NCBI GenBank assembly: GCA_036505015.1
Contig: DASXUC010000088.1
Location: forward strand, 9,291-73,290
Source of the DNA: DASXUC01 sp036505015
Lineage (GTDB): Bacteria > Sysuimicrobiota > Sysuimicrobiia > Sysuimicrobiales > Kaftiobacteriaceae
Direction: 5' to 3'
Length of the DNA stretch: 64,000 bases
Positions within the stretch are counted from its first letter, which is position 1; each line of letters starts with the position of its first letter. Positions 23,943 through 32,545 of the stretch are shown piece after piece. A model generated the notes under the pieces. It was not told the DNA's origin. It was given only the letters and a program-made list of their open reading frames with translations, and ran no database searches. A program made the translations under genes and the position numbers.

Positions 23943-24881
23943 GTGGACACCGGGCGGATGGTGTGGTGGAACGGACGGATTGTTCCGGCCGAAGAGGCGA
24001 CCGTGTCGCTCTTCTCGCACGCACTGCATTACGGCAGCAGCGTGTTTGAGGGCATCCGGGCCTACGCGACTCCGAGGGGACCGGCCGTGTTCTGCCTGTC
24101 CCACCACGTGGAGCGCCTGTTCGACTCGTGCCGGATTTTCCGGATGGCGCTGCCCTACACGCCGGACCAGATCGCCGACGCCATCACGTCCACCGTACGT
24201 GCGAACGGGCACGACAACTGTTACATCCGGCCGCTCGTGTTCCGTGGCACCGGCTCGTTCAGCCTCGATCCCCGGAAGTCGTCGCTGGAGGTCGCCGTGA
24301 TGACGCTGGAGTGGGGTCCGTACCTGGGCGCGGAAGCGCTCGAGCGCGGCGTCGACGTCATGGTCAGTTCCTGGCGGCGGATGGCGCCCAACACCTTCGC
24401 GCCCATGGCGAAGATCGGCGGGCAGTACGTGAACTCCCAGTTCGTGGTCATGGAGGCGGTGGACGCGGGATTCGTGGAGGGCATCGCGCTTGACGTGCAG
24501 GGCTACGTCAGCGAGGGCAGCGGCGAGAACATCTTCGTGGTGAAGGACGGGACGGTGTACACGCCGCCGCTGGCCAGCGCCGTGCTCCCCGGAATCACGC
24601 GCGCGGTGGTGATAACCTTGTGCGCCGCCTCGGGCCTCGTCGTCGAGGAACGGCCGCTGCCGCGGGAGTTCCTGTACGTGGCCGATGAGGCGTTCTTCAC
24701 GGGGACGGCGGCGGAGATCACGCCGATTCGTTCGGTCGATCGCGTGGCGATCAGCGGCGGACGCGGACCTGTCACCGCCCGGCTGCAGGAGGAATTCTTC
24801 GGCATCACGTCGGGCCGGATCCCCGACCCGTACGGCTGGCTCACACCGGTGCGGACCGCATCCCCTGTGTCCGGGAGCTGA
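23943..24881 (+). CDS. ilvE: Branched-chain amino acid aminotransferase
   Basis: 312 residues, GTG start behind AGGAAAGG. Fold-type IV PLP enzyme: N-terminal WWNGRIVPAEEATVSLFSHALHYG, PLP lysine in MAKIGGQYVNS, and the phosphate-binding SEGSGENIF and GITRAVV segments. Carries out the last step of Leu, Ile and Val synthesis. It is the first gene after the leucine T-box, so it should be expressed when uncharged tRNA-Leu accumulates. Confidence 0.93.
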   Translation: MDTGRMVWWNGRIVPAEEATVSLFSHALHYGSSVFEGIRAYATPRGPAVFCLSHHVERLFDSCRIFRMALPYTPDQIADAITSTVRANGHDNCYIRPLVFRGTGSFSLDPRKSSLEVAVMTLEWGPYLGAEALERGVDVMVSSWRRMAPNTFAPMAKIGGQYVNSQFVVMEAVDAGFVEGIALDVQGYVSEGSGENIFVVKDGTVYTPPLASAVLPGITRAVVITLCAASGLVVEERPLPREFLYVADEAFFTGTAAEITPIRSVDRVAISGGRGPVTARLQEEFFGITSGRIPDPYGWLTPVRTASPVSGS

Positions 24882-24894
24882 GGAGCGAAGACCG

Positions 24895-27390
24895 ATGGAA
24901 CGCTACAGCCCGACGGATATCGAGGCGAAGTGGCAGGCGAGGTGGGACGCCGACCGGCTCTCCTACGCGCCCGACTTCGACCCGCGCCCGAAGTACTACT
25001 TCCTGACCATGTATCCATACCCGTCCGGCGACCTGCACATCGGGCACTGGTACGCGATGGCGCCGTCGGATACCGGCGCGCGGTTTCGGCGCATGCAGGG
25101 CTACAACGTCATGTTCCCGATCGGCTTCGACGCCTTCGGCCTGCCCGCGGAGAACGCGGCGATCCAGCACGGCATCCATCCGTACACCTGGACGATGGAG
25201 AACATCGCCCGCATGCGCACGCAGCTGCGCTCGATGGGCGCCATGTGGGACTGGTCGCGCGAGGTGGTGACCTGCAGTCCCGAGTATTACGTCTGGAACC
25301 AGTGGTTCTTCTTGCAGATGTACGAACGGGGGCTGGCCTACCGGGCCCTGGCGTCCGTGGACTGGTGTCCGAAGGACAACACGAGCCTGGCGCGGGAGCA
25401 GGTCGTCGGGGAGGGGCGGGTCTGCGAGCGGTGCGGCACGCCCGTGATCAAGAAGAACCTGGAACAGTGGTTCTTGAAGATCACCGCCTACGCCGAAGAA
25501 CTGCTGGACTTCTCGTCGATCGAATGGCCGGAGCGCCTGCGCACCCTGCAGCAGAACTGGATCGGTCGCAGCGAGGGCGTCGAGTTCGCCATGGAGCTCG
25601 ACGGCCATCCGGGCCGGGGCTTCCGCGTCTTCACGACGCGGCCCGACACCGTCTACGGCATGACGTTTGCCGTTCTGGCTCCCGAGCACCCGCTGGTCGA
25701 TGCGATCACGGCCGCCGACCGGCGGGCCGATGTCGACGCCTACAAGTTCAAGGCGGCCCGCGAATCCGACATCGAGCGGCTGTCGACGGAGAAGGAGCGC
25801 GACGGCGTCTTCACCGGCGCGTATGCGATCAATCCGATGAATGGGGCACGGGTCCCGGTCTACGTGGCCGACTACGTGCTGCTGAGTTACGGCACGGGTG
25901 CGATCATGGGCGTGCCGGCCCACGATACCCGCGACTTCGATTTCGCGAAGAAATACGACCTGCCCATCACCGTCGTCATCGCACCGCCGGGGTGGAACAA
26001 CCGGGCGCTGACGGAGGCGTACCTGGGAGAAGGGACGATGGTCAATTCCGGTCCCTTCGACGGGCTGGCGTCCCCCGACAGCTGGGAGCGCATCGCCGCG
26101 GCGATGGAGCAACGGGGAGTGGGGGAGCGGAAGGTCAACTACCGGCTGCACGACTGGCTGATCAGCCGTCAGCGCTACTGGGGGACACCGATTCCCATCA
26201 TCTACTGCACGACGTGTGGCACGGTGCCCGTTCCGGAGGCCGACCTGCCGGTCGAGTTGCCGATGGATGCGGCGTTCGACCCCACGGGTGAGTCGCCGTT
26301 GAAGCGGCACGCGGGCTTCCTGCACGTGCGCTGCCCGCGCTGCGGCGGCGAAGATGCGACCCGCGAGACGGATACGATGGATACCTTCATCGACTCGTCA
26401 TGGTACCAGTACCGCTATGTCAGCCCCCAGGATGCCGCGGCGCCCTTCGATGCCACCCGCGGTCACTACTGGCTGCCGGTCGACCAGTACACCGGCGGCG
26501 TGGAACATGCGGTGCTACACCTGCTGTACACCCGATTTTGGACCAAGGTGATGCGCGATCTAGCCCTGGTGGAATTCGGCGAGCCCATGATCCGGTTGTT
26601 CAATCAGGGCGTGATCCTCGGCGAAGACGGCGAGAAGATGAGCAAGTCGCGGGGCAACGTCGTCAACCCTGACGAGTACGTCCAGGCGTTGGGCGCGGAC
26701 ACGGTCCGGTTGTACCTGATGTTCATCGGACCCTGGGACGGCGGCGGGCCGTGGAACAGCCGGGGCATCGAAGGAGCGTCGCGGTTTCTGCAGCGGGTGT
26801 GGAACCTGGTGACCGAGACGACGACCGGGAACGCGGGAACACGGGAACGCGGGAACGCGAACAACGACACCGGATCCCGCGATCCCGCGACCCCGCGATT
26901 CCACGACTTTGACCACTGGAAGCACAAGACCATCAAGAAGGTGTCCGAAGATATCGCCGGCTTCCATTTCAATACCGCGGTCGCGGCGCTGATGGAGTAC
27001 GTCAACTATCTCTACAAGGCCAAGGATGCCTCCGCCGGATCGGTGGCCTGGGATGCGGCGATGGAGGCGCTGGTGCTGATGCTGGCGCCGCTGACGCCGC
27101 ACCTCGCCGAGGAGCTGTGGGAGCGGATGGGGCAGAGCTACAGCGTGCACACGCAGCGCTGGCCGGTCTTTGACGAAGCCGCCGCACGGGCGTCCAGCGT
27201 CGTGCTCGTGCTGCAGGTGGACGGAAAGGTGCGGGACCGCTTGCAGGTGTCGTTGGGGATCAGTCCCGAGGAAGCCCGTACCCTGGCGCTGGCCAACGAG
27301 AAGGTGAAGCAGTTCATCGATGGGCGCAAGGTGGCCGACGTCGTGGTGGTGCCCGGAAGACTGGTGAATGTGGTGACGGAAAGGGGTTGA
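24895..27390 (+). CDS. leuS: Leucyl-tRNA synthetase (full length, with editing domain)
   Basis: 831 residues from ATG 24895 (GAGGAG upstream). Class I synthetase with HIGH in YPSGDLHIGHW and KMSKS in GEKMSKSRGN. The CP1 editing domain, about residues 222-418, has the threonine-rich TTRPDTVYGM and the editing aspartate loop VPAHDTRDFDF. An unusual in-frame insert of about 27 residues (near residue 643, GNAGTRERGNANNDTGSRDP) is encoded by a copy of the tandem-word hairpin family and falls in the linker before HKTIKKV. Second gene of the leucine T-box operon. Confidence 0.95.
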   Translation: MERYSPTDIEAKWQARWDADRLSYAPDFDPRPKYYFLTMYPYPSGDLHIGHWYAMAPSDTGARFRRMQGYNVMFPIGFDAFGLPAENAAIQHGIHPYTWTMENIARMRTQLRSMGAMWDWSREVVTCSPEYYVWNQWFFLQMYERGLAYRALASVDWCPKDNTSLAREQVVGEGRVCERCGTPVIKKNLEQWFLKITAYAEELLDFSSIEWPERLRTLQQNWIGRSEGVEFAMELDGHPGRGFRVFTTRPDTVYGMTFAVLAPEHPLVDAITAADRRADVDAYKFKAARESDIERLSTEKERDGVFTGAYAINPMNGARVPVYVADYVLLSYGTGAIMGVPAHDTRDFDFAKKYDLPITVVIAPPGWNNRALTEAYLGEGTMVNSGPFDGLASPDSWERIAAAMEQRGVGERKVNYRLHDWLISRQRYWGTPIPIIYCTTCGTVPVPEADLPVELPMDAAFDPTGESPLKRHAGFLHVRCPRCGGEDATRETDTMDTFIDSSWYQYRYVSPQDAAAPFDATRGHYWLPVDQYTGGVEHAVLHLLYTRFWTKVMRDLALVEFGEPMIRLFNQGVILGEDGEKMSKSRGNVVNPDEYVQALGADTVRLYLMFIGPWDGGGPWNSRGIEGASRFLQRVWNLVTETTTGNAGTRERGNANNDTGSRDPATPRFHDFDHWKHKTIKKVSEDIAGFHFNTAVAALMEYVNYLYKAKDASAGSVAWDAAMEALVLMLAPLTPHLAEELWERMGQSYSVHTQRWPVFDEAAARASSVVLVLQVDGKVRDRLQVSLGISPEEARTLALANEKVKQFIDGRKVADVVVVPGRLVNVVTERG
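26827..26902. repeat. Tandem-word hairpin element 5, inside leuS coding sequence
   Basis: Left arm of GGGAACGCG words (26827-26862) and right arm of TCCCGCGA words (26874-26902). The sequence stays in frame and adds a low-complexity loop to LeuRS. The same words occur in intergenic elements 6, 9, 11, 13 and 14. Confidence 0.8.
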
Positions 27391-27406
27391 TGCCGTTGGA
27401 ACTCGG

Positions 27407-29428
27407 GTGCGCACGATAAGCGAGCATTTCGACGTCGCCTCCGTCGAGGCAGCGTGGCGGCAGGTGTGGGAGCGTGAGGGCACCTACGTCACTCCGGCCG
27501 CCGCAGAGGGCCGCACGAAGATGTACGTCCTCGATTTCTTCCCGTACCCATCCGGGGACGGTCTGTCGGTTGGTCACGCCAAGAATTACGTTCCCACCGA
27601 TGTGCTGGCGCGGTACTACCGCATGCGCGGATTCAACGTGCTGCACCCCATGGGGTGGGACGCGTTCGGCCTGCCGGCCGAGAATGAAGCCCTGCTGCGC
27701 GGCCGGCATCCGCGCGAGACCATCCGGGAGTACTCCGCCAACTACAAGCGACAGCTGCAGCTGCTGGGCTGTTCGTACGACTGGTCGCGCGAGTTCTCCA
27801 CCAGCGAGCCGGCATTCTACCGGTGGACCCAGTGGATGTTCCTGCTGCTGCTGCGCCGCGGGTTGGCGTACCGTGCCGTCGGCTGGCAGTGGTGGTGCCC
27901 GCGCTGCCGCACCATCCTGGCGAACGAGCAGGTCGTCGACGGGTGCTGCTGGCGCCACGCCGATACGCCGGTGGAGCAAAAGGCCCTGGAGCAGTGGTAC
28001 GTGCGCACGACGGCCTACGCCGACCGGCTGCTGGCGGATCTGGACGGGCTCGACTGGCCGGAGTCGATCAAGACGATGCAGCGCAACTGGATCGGCCGCA
28101 CCGAGACCCGCGGCTCGGATGGTCCGATCGTGCAATATCGCATGCACGATTGGTTGATCAGCCGGCAGCGCTTCTGGGGGGCCCCGATCCCGGTCGTGTA
28201 CTGTGACCGTGAGGGAATCGTGCCCGTCCCCGACGACAAGCTGCCGGTGCTGCTGCCCGAGGTGGACCAGTACGAGACGTCGGGGACCGGCCGCTCCCCG
28301 CTCGACGCGATGCCGGACTTCGTGCACACCTCCTGTCCGCGCTGCCACGGCCCGGCCCGCCGTGAGACCGACACCCTGGACGGATTCGCGGACTCGAACT
28401 GGTACTTTCTGCGGTTCGCCAGCCCGCAGCATGCCGCCGGCCCGTGGGATCCGGACGCCGCCGGCTACTGGCTGCCCGTGGACTGGTACGTGGGGGGCGC
28501 GGAGCACGCGGTGATGCATCTACTCTATGCGCGGTTCTTCACGAAGGTCCTGGCCGATGCGGGCCTGGTGGCGTTTGACGAGCCATTCGTCCGCCTGCGC
28601 ACCCAGGGCAGCATGCTGTCGCCCGATGACGGGACCCGGATGAGCAAGTCGCGCGGCAACGTGGTCACGCCTGACGAGGTCGTGGAACGCTACGGCGCGG
28701 ATGCCCTGCGCGCCGCGGTGCTGTTCATCGGACCGTTTGACCGGGACGTGACCTGGGATCCTTCGATCATGACCGGGGTGTCACGATTCGTCCGCCGGCT
28801 GGCCGGGCTCTTTGCCCGCGCGGCGGCGAATCCGCTGCCCTCGGCCGCGGAGCCCGACCCCGCGCCGATCCGGGCCCGGCTGGATCACCTGGTCGAGTCC
28901 GCCGGGGAAGCGATTCAGCGGTTCCGCTTCAATACGCTGGTCGCGGAGCTGATGGCCTTCACCGGCGACGCGCTGCGCTGGGAGCGGCGGTGGGCCGGCA
29001 CCCCCCTATGGCACGAGCTGGTCGACGTGCTGGTGCGGGTGGTGGCTCCGCTGGTGCCCTTTACGGCTGAGGAGGCATGGCACCGGCTGGGTCGTACGGG
29101 GAGCGTGCACCGCGCCTCCTGGCCGGAGCATGCGGCGCCTCCTGCCGTGCCGCCCGCGCCGCGGATGATTGTGGTGACCATCGACGGCCGTGTGCGGGAT
29201 CGCTTTGACGCCGCCGCCGGCACGGCCCCCGACGCGCTGATCCAGCAGGCGCGCGCGCGGGCGAAGGTGAGCGCGGCGCTGACCGGGGTCCCGGTCGCCG
29301 ACGTCGTTGTCGTGCCCGACCGGCTGGTGAACTTTGTAACGCGGGAACGGCGAACAGGGAACAGCGAACAAGGACGAGACACTATGCGCCGTAAGGCTAC
29401 GCGCACAAAGAAACAGGGAACGGGCTAG
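27407..29428 (+). CDS. Leucyl-tRNA synthetase paralogue lacking the CP1 editing domain
   Basis: 673 residues, GTG start 16 bases after leuS. It keeps the catalytic core: YPSGDGLSVGH (first His of HIGH is Ser), KMSKS as RMSKS, TLDGFADSNWYFLRF, the anticodon-binding helices and a C-terminal domain ending DVVVVPDRLVNFV. Between NWIGR and YRMHDWLISRQRFWG, where the full-length neighbour has about 195 residues of editing domain, there are only about 11 residues. It therefore cannot perform post-transfer editing by that domain. The last 25 or so residues come from hairpin element 6. Its role is unknown; alternatives are a backup enzyme, stress-induced mistranslation or a non-canonical substrate. 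Confidence 0.88.
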   Translation: MRTISEHFDVASVEAAWRQVWEREGTYVTPAAAEGRTKMYVLDFFPYPSGDGLSVGHAKNYVPTDVLARYYRMRGFNVLHPMGWDAFGLPAENEALLRGRHPRETIREYSANYKRQLQLLGCSYDWSREFSTSEPAFYRWTQWMFLLLLRRGLAYRAVGWQWWCPRCRTILANEQVVDGCCWRHADTPVEQKALEQWYVRTTAYADRLLADLDGLDWPESIKTMQRNWIGRTETRGSDGPIVQYRMHDWLISRQRFWGAPIPVVYCDREGIVPVPDDKLPVLLPEVDQYETSGTGRSPLDAMPDFVHTSCPRCHGPARRETDTLDGFADSNWYFLRFASPQHAAGPWDPDAAGYWLPVDWYVGGAEHAVMHLLYARFFTKVLADAGLVAFDEPFVRLRTQGSMLSPDDGTRMSKSRGNVVTPDEVVERYGADALRAAVLFIGPFDRDVTWDPSIMTGVSRFVRRLAGLFARAAANPLPSAAEPDPAPIRARLDHLVESAGEAIQRFRFNTLVAELMAFTGDALRWERRWAGTPLWHELVDVLVRVVAPLVPFTAEEAWHRLGRTGSVHRASWPEHAAPPAVPPAPRMIVVTIDGRVRDRFDAAAGTAPDALIQQARARAKVSAALTGVPVADVVVVPDRLVNFVTRERRTGNSEQGRDTMRRKATRTKKQGTG

Positions 29429-29459
29429 TCCCCGTTCCCTGTTTCCCGTTCGCTGTTCG
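29343..29459. repeat. Tandem-word hairpin element 6 (GGGAACGGCGAACA type)
   Basis: GAAACAGGGAACGGG (29410-29424) pairs perfectly over 15 bp with CCCGTTCCCTGTTTC (29431-29445), and outer GGGAAC/GCGAAC words (29343-29373) pair with 29440-29459. It overlaps the 3' end of the leuS paralogue and separates it from a convergent gene, so it may work as a bidirectional terminator. Confidence 0.88.
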
Positions 29460-29464
29460 CGATC

Positions 29465-30697
29465 TTACCGGACCGTCACCGTGAACTGTACCTGGCGCTG
29501 TCCGCTCTGAGGATGTGTTGCCGTGACCGTGATCAGATACTGCGAGTTATGGGCGATGACGTTGATCGGGACGTTGGTGTCGAAGCGGCCGCCGCCTGAG
29601 GCCTGGATGGTCTTGCGGCCGACCTGAGTGCCGAGGAACCAGGTGATGACGATCTCGACCTGGGCTCCACCAACGGTTTCTCCGGTGACGCGGATCGGAT
29701 TGCCGACCGTCGTCCCGGGCTTGGGCTGTGACACGCTGAGCTTCATTTCGCCCGTGGTCGTGCCCCCGGAGACGATGTTGATTTCCCAGGCCTCGCGGGT
29801 CGTGGGGTTCAGGCGCAGTTCTACCAGCTGACCCACACGCAGCGCGTCGGCGCCGTTGGCGGCGGTCTTCCCGTTGATCTCCACGACCACGGCCGGGTTC
29901 CACTTGATCGAGCGGCCGTCGGTGAGAACCAGCGTTGCGCCGGACTTGGCCACCGCTTCGATCTTGCCGGTAGTCGTCAGGTAGGTGGCACGGATGCGCG
30001 TGGCGACGTTGTTGGTGAACGTCACCTCCGCGTCATCGCCGGGCCGCAGCGCGGCCACGCCGACCGACCCACCCGCGCCGCTGCCGGACTCCACGCGCGT
30101 GATCGCGGTATCCACCGTGACCCGCACCCTATAAGCGATGTTCCCGGACTCGACGGTGACCGTGGGGAAGTCCTGCGCGGTCTGTGCCAGGACCACCGCC
30201 GTGATCACGCCTTTCACGGTCTGCGTAGTGGGTCCAGGCGGCGGAGGCGGTGGCGGCGGGCCACCCCCAGCCGTGGTAATGTTCACGGTGCGCGTCGCCG
30301 CACTGTAGTCCACGGCCGCCCCCAACGATTCGCTGATGAATCGCAGCGGGACGAGCGTCCGCCCGCTCACGATCTGCGCGGGCACGTCCAGTGTGATCGG
30401 ATTGCCGTTGACCTTGGCGATGCGGCTGCCGATCTGCAGCTCCACGACGGTGGTGCCGCGGACGGCGCGCACGTTGCGCGTGGCGGCGATCCACTCCACG
30501 AATGCGCCCATCTTCTCGAAGATCCCCCGCAGCGGCACCAGCACCCGGCTCCCGACGACGACTGGCGGCTGATCGAACTGGACCTGCTCGCCGTCGACGA
30601 ATACTCGGACCGGAGACTGGGCCACCACGGACGTCCCCAGCGCCGTCGCCATCAACACGGCGGCCAGCGCCAGGGCGCAGAATGCTTTGATCCGCAT
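29465..30697 (-). CDS. Secreted stalk-domain (copper amine oxidase N-like) protein
   Basis: 410 residues from ATG 30697, 8 nt after GGAGAGGGGG. A signal peptide ends near VVAQ. The first 140 residues form two copper amine oxidase N-terminal/stalk modules (VLVPLRGIFEKMGAFVEW, TLVPLRFISESLGAAVDY). After a Pro/Gly linker (residues 150-160) comes a beta-rich middle region. A C-terminal Ig-like domain similar to Gmad2 follows (QPKPGTTVGNPIRVTGE). Such proteins are cell-surface, common in Bacillota-like lineages, and bind wall or solutes; the exact ligand is unknown. Confidence 0.75.
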   Translation of the reverse strand: MRIKAFCALALAAVLMATALGTSVVAQSPVRVFVDGEQVQFDQPPVVVGSRVLVPLRGIFEKMGAFVEWIAATRNVRAVRGTTVVELQIGSRIAKVNGNPITLDVPAQIVSGRTLVPLRFISESLGAAVDYSAATRTVNITTAGGGPPPPPPPPGPTTQTVKGVITAVVLAQTAQDFPTVTVESGNIAYRVRVTVDTAITRVESGSGAGGSVGVAALRPGDDAEVTFTNNVATRIRATYLTTTGKIEAVAKSGATLVLTDGRSIKWNPAVVVEINGKTAANGADALRVGQLVELRLNPTTREAWEINIVSGGTTTGEMKLSVSQPKPGTTVGNPIRVTGETVGGAQVEIVITWFLGTQVGRKTIQASGGGRFDTNVPINVIAHNSQYLITVTATHPQSGQRQVQFTVTVR

Positions 30698-30789
30698 GTT
30701 CAACACCCCCTCTCCTGAGCCTACACTACTCTGTACGAAGATGAGACCATCCCGGGTTCTGCTCGGGATTTTGCCTGCCGTCCATACGC

Positions 30790-30820
30790 GCGGCCCGGTG
30801 CGAGATGCACACCGGGCCGC
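30790..30820 (-). terminator. Stem-loop between two secreted-protein genes
   Basis: GCGGCCCGGTG (30790-30800) pairs perfectly with CACCGGGCCGC (30810-30820), an 11-bp GC stem. It lies downstream of the small secreted gene on the minus strand. No T tract, so pausing or RNA stability are alternatives. Confidence 0.5.
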
Positions 30821-30863
30821 CGTCCTCTAACACAGGTTCAGCTGAACGATGACCGTATGACGC

Positions 30864-31106
30864 TTAGCGCCCGGCTGCGCTCAGCTGCTGCTGCACGATC
30901 CGAGCTGCCTCAGCGTAGGTGATCCACTGGCCGGTCTGTTGGAAGACCAGCCAGCGCAGGTACCCAGGCAGCGACATGAAGTTCGCTTCGGGTGAGAACG
31001 GCTTCAGGCTCGACACGTCCGGATACTGCTGCGCGAGCGCCGGCGCCACCGTCACCGCGAAGACCAGCGTGGCCAGGAGCACCACGATTAATCCCCGGTA
31101 TCGCAT
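30864..31106 (-). CDS. Small secreted protein (80 residues)
   Basis: ATG 31106 follows a strong AGGAGGGAAAG site. A clean signal peptide (MRYRGLIVVLLATLVFAVTVAPALA) precedes a mature peptide of about 54 residues with SLPGYLRWLVFQQTG and WITYAEAARIVQQQL, which looks helical. No family recognised. It is on the same strand as the stalk-domain protein and may be co-expressed. Confidence 0.65.
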   Translation of the reverse strand: MRYRGLIVVLLATLVFAVTVAPALAQQYPDVSSLKPFSPEANFMSLPGYLRWLVFQQTGQWITYAEAARIVQQQLSAAGR

Positions 31107-31291
31107 TTTTTTCTTTCCCTCCTTCTGCGGATTCGAGCTGCATGCGACTTCCACATGAACACTCTCCCGTCTATTTCCCAGGCGCGGACTCGTCCAAACT
31201 TCCTGACGGAGTCTTCCCCCGCAGACCGGCGACCTTGCGGGACGCGGGTGGGACCAGTATCCTGTGGGTAAACCGATGGGCGGGAGTTGCC

Positions 31292-31693
31292 GTGGAATCA
31301 ACCTCGTCGATGTCGCAAACCGCACACCCTGAACGCATCGAACTCACCATTCCCGGGCGTCCCGAGTATGTCGCCGTGGTCCGTCTGGCGGCCGCCGCGA
31401 TCGCCGGGCGAATGAGTTTCACCTTCGACGAAATCGAAGATCTCAAAGTGGCCGTCGGCGAGGTGTGTTCCTCCGCCATCCTCACGGGCACGCCCCGGCT
31501 GCTGATCGCATTTGACGTGCGTCCCCAGCAGCTCGACATCGCCGTCACGCACTCGCCGGGGCAGGCGCCCCGCGCCAAGCGGGAGCAGGATCTGGACAAA
31601 CTCCTCGTGCAGGTGCTGATGGACGACGTCGTGATCACCAACGACGGCGCCGAGCACGTCACGCGAATGTCCAAGCGGCTGGCGAAATCGTGA
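31292..31693 (+). CDS. RsbW-like anti-sigma factor with a degenerate ATPase fold
   Basis: 133 residues, GTG start after GGGAG. HATPase-like beginning (IELTIPGRPEYVAVVRLAAAAIAG, then DEIEDLKVAVGEVCSSAI). The N-box Asn that holds Mg-ATP is Ser in this copy, and no DxGxG box is visible (VTHSPGQAP at that place). So it probably binds its sigma factor without being an active kinase. It lies 16 bases before a SigB-type sigma gene, its likely partner. Confidence 0.75.
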   Translation: MESTSSMSQTAHPERIELTIPGRPEYVAVVRLAAAAIAGRMSFTFDEIEDLKVAVGEVCSSAILTGTPRLLIAFDVRPQQLDIAVTHSPGQAPRAKREQDLDKLLVQVLMDDVVITNDGAEHVTRMSKRLAKS

Positions 31694-31709
31694 CACTGGA
31701 ACGGCCGTA

Positions 31710-32474
31710 ATGGCGCGCTCCACCCGCAAACGACAGGATCGCGAGACGCTCCGCGCCCTGTTCGCGGAGTTCGCCCGTTCGAAGGATCCGGCGATCCGCG
31801 GGCAGCTCGTCCTCGCGCATGGCAGCCTGGCCGCCTATCTGGCTCGCAAGTTCGCGAACCGCGGGGAACCCCTGGAGGACATCACCCAGGTCGCCCAGAT
31901 CGGCCTGCTCAAAGCGGTCGACCGGTTTGATCCCGACCGGGGCATCGAATTCACCACCTATGCGACCGTGACCATCGTCGGCGAAGTGAAGCGGCATTTC
32001 CGGGACAAGTTTTGGGCCGTCCGCGTCCCGCGCCGGCTGCGCGAACTAAACAACAACCTGATGAAAGCGGTCGAGGGGCTCGCCCAGCAACTGGGCCGGT
32101 CGCCGACGATCCCTGAGATCGCCAGCGCCACCGGGGTGCCGTTCGAGGAGGTCGTGGAAGCCTTTGAGCTCGGGCGGGCCTACAGTCCGGCTTCGCTCGA
32201 TGCGGAACTCAGCGAAGGGGGCGACGAGCACGCCTCATCGCTGATGGATTACCTGGGGAGCGAGGATCCGGAGATCGAACGGCTGGAAGACCGGCACACG
32301 TTGGCAGGCGCGCTACAGATGCTGCCGGAGCGACAGCGCGAGATCCTGCAAATGCGCTACTACGACGGCCTCTCCCAGTCCGAGATCGCCCGGCAGCTGG
32401 GTATCTCCCAGATGCACGTCTCCCGTATTCAGCGCGAAGCCCTGCGCAGGCTGCGCACGCTCATCGAAGCCTGA
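31710..32474 (+). CDS. SigB/SigF-type RNA polymerase sigma factor
   Basis: 254 residues with region 2 (LEDITQVAQIGLLKAVDRFDPDRGIEF, split about the core-binding helix), region 3 (LGRSPTIPEIASATG) and region 4 with helix-turn-helix (GLSQSEIARQLGISQMHVSR). This is the group 3 sigma layout of SigB and sporulation SigF. It is controlled, by analogy, through partner switching with the RsbW-like gene upstream and the STAS and phosphatase genes at 32532-36213. Confidence 0.92.
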   Translation: MARSTRKRQDRETLRALFAEFARSKDPAIRGQLVLAHGSLAAYLARKFANRGEPLEDITQVAQIGLLKAVDRFDPDRGIEFTTYATVTIVGEVKRHFRDKFWAVRVPRRLRELNNNLMKAVEGLAQQLGRSPTIPEIASATGVPFEEVVEAFELGRAYSPASLDAELSEGGDEHASSLMDYLGSEDPEIERLEDRHTLAGALQMLPERQREILQMRYYDGLSQSEIARQLGISQMHVSRIQREALRRLRTLIEA

Positions 32475-32479
32475 ACCCC

Positions 32480-32545
32480 CGTTGGTCGTTGGTGGTTGGT
32501 CGTTGGTGGTGGGTCGACCAACGATCAACGGTCAACGATCAACGG
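32480..32545. repeat. Tandem-word hairpin element 7 (CGTTGGTC type)
   Basis: Left arm CGTTGGTCGTTGGTGG... (32480-32512), right arm CGACCAACGATCAACGGTCAACGATCAACGG (32515-32545). The same word as element 2. Sits between the convergent sigma and phosphatase genes and supplies the last codons of the phosphatase gene. Confidence 0.87.
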
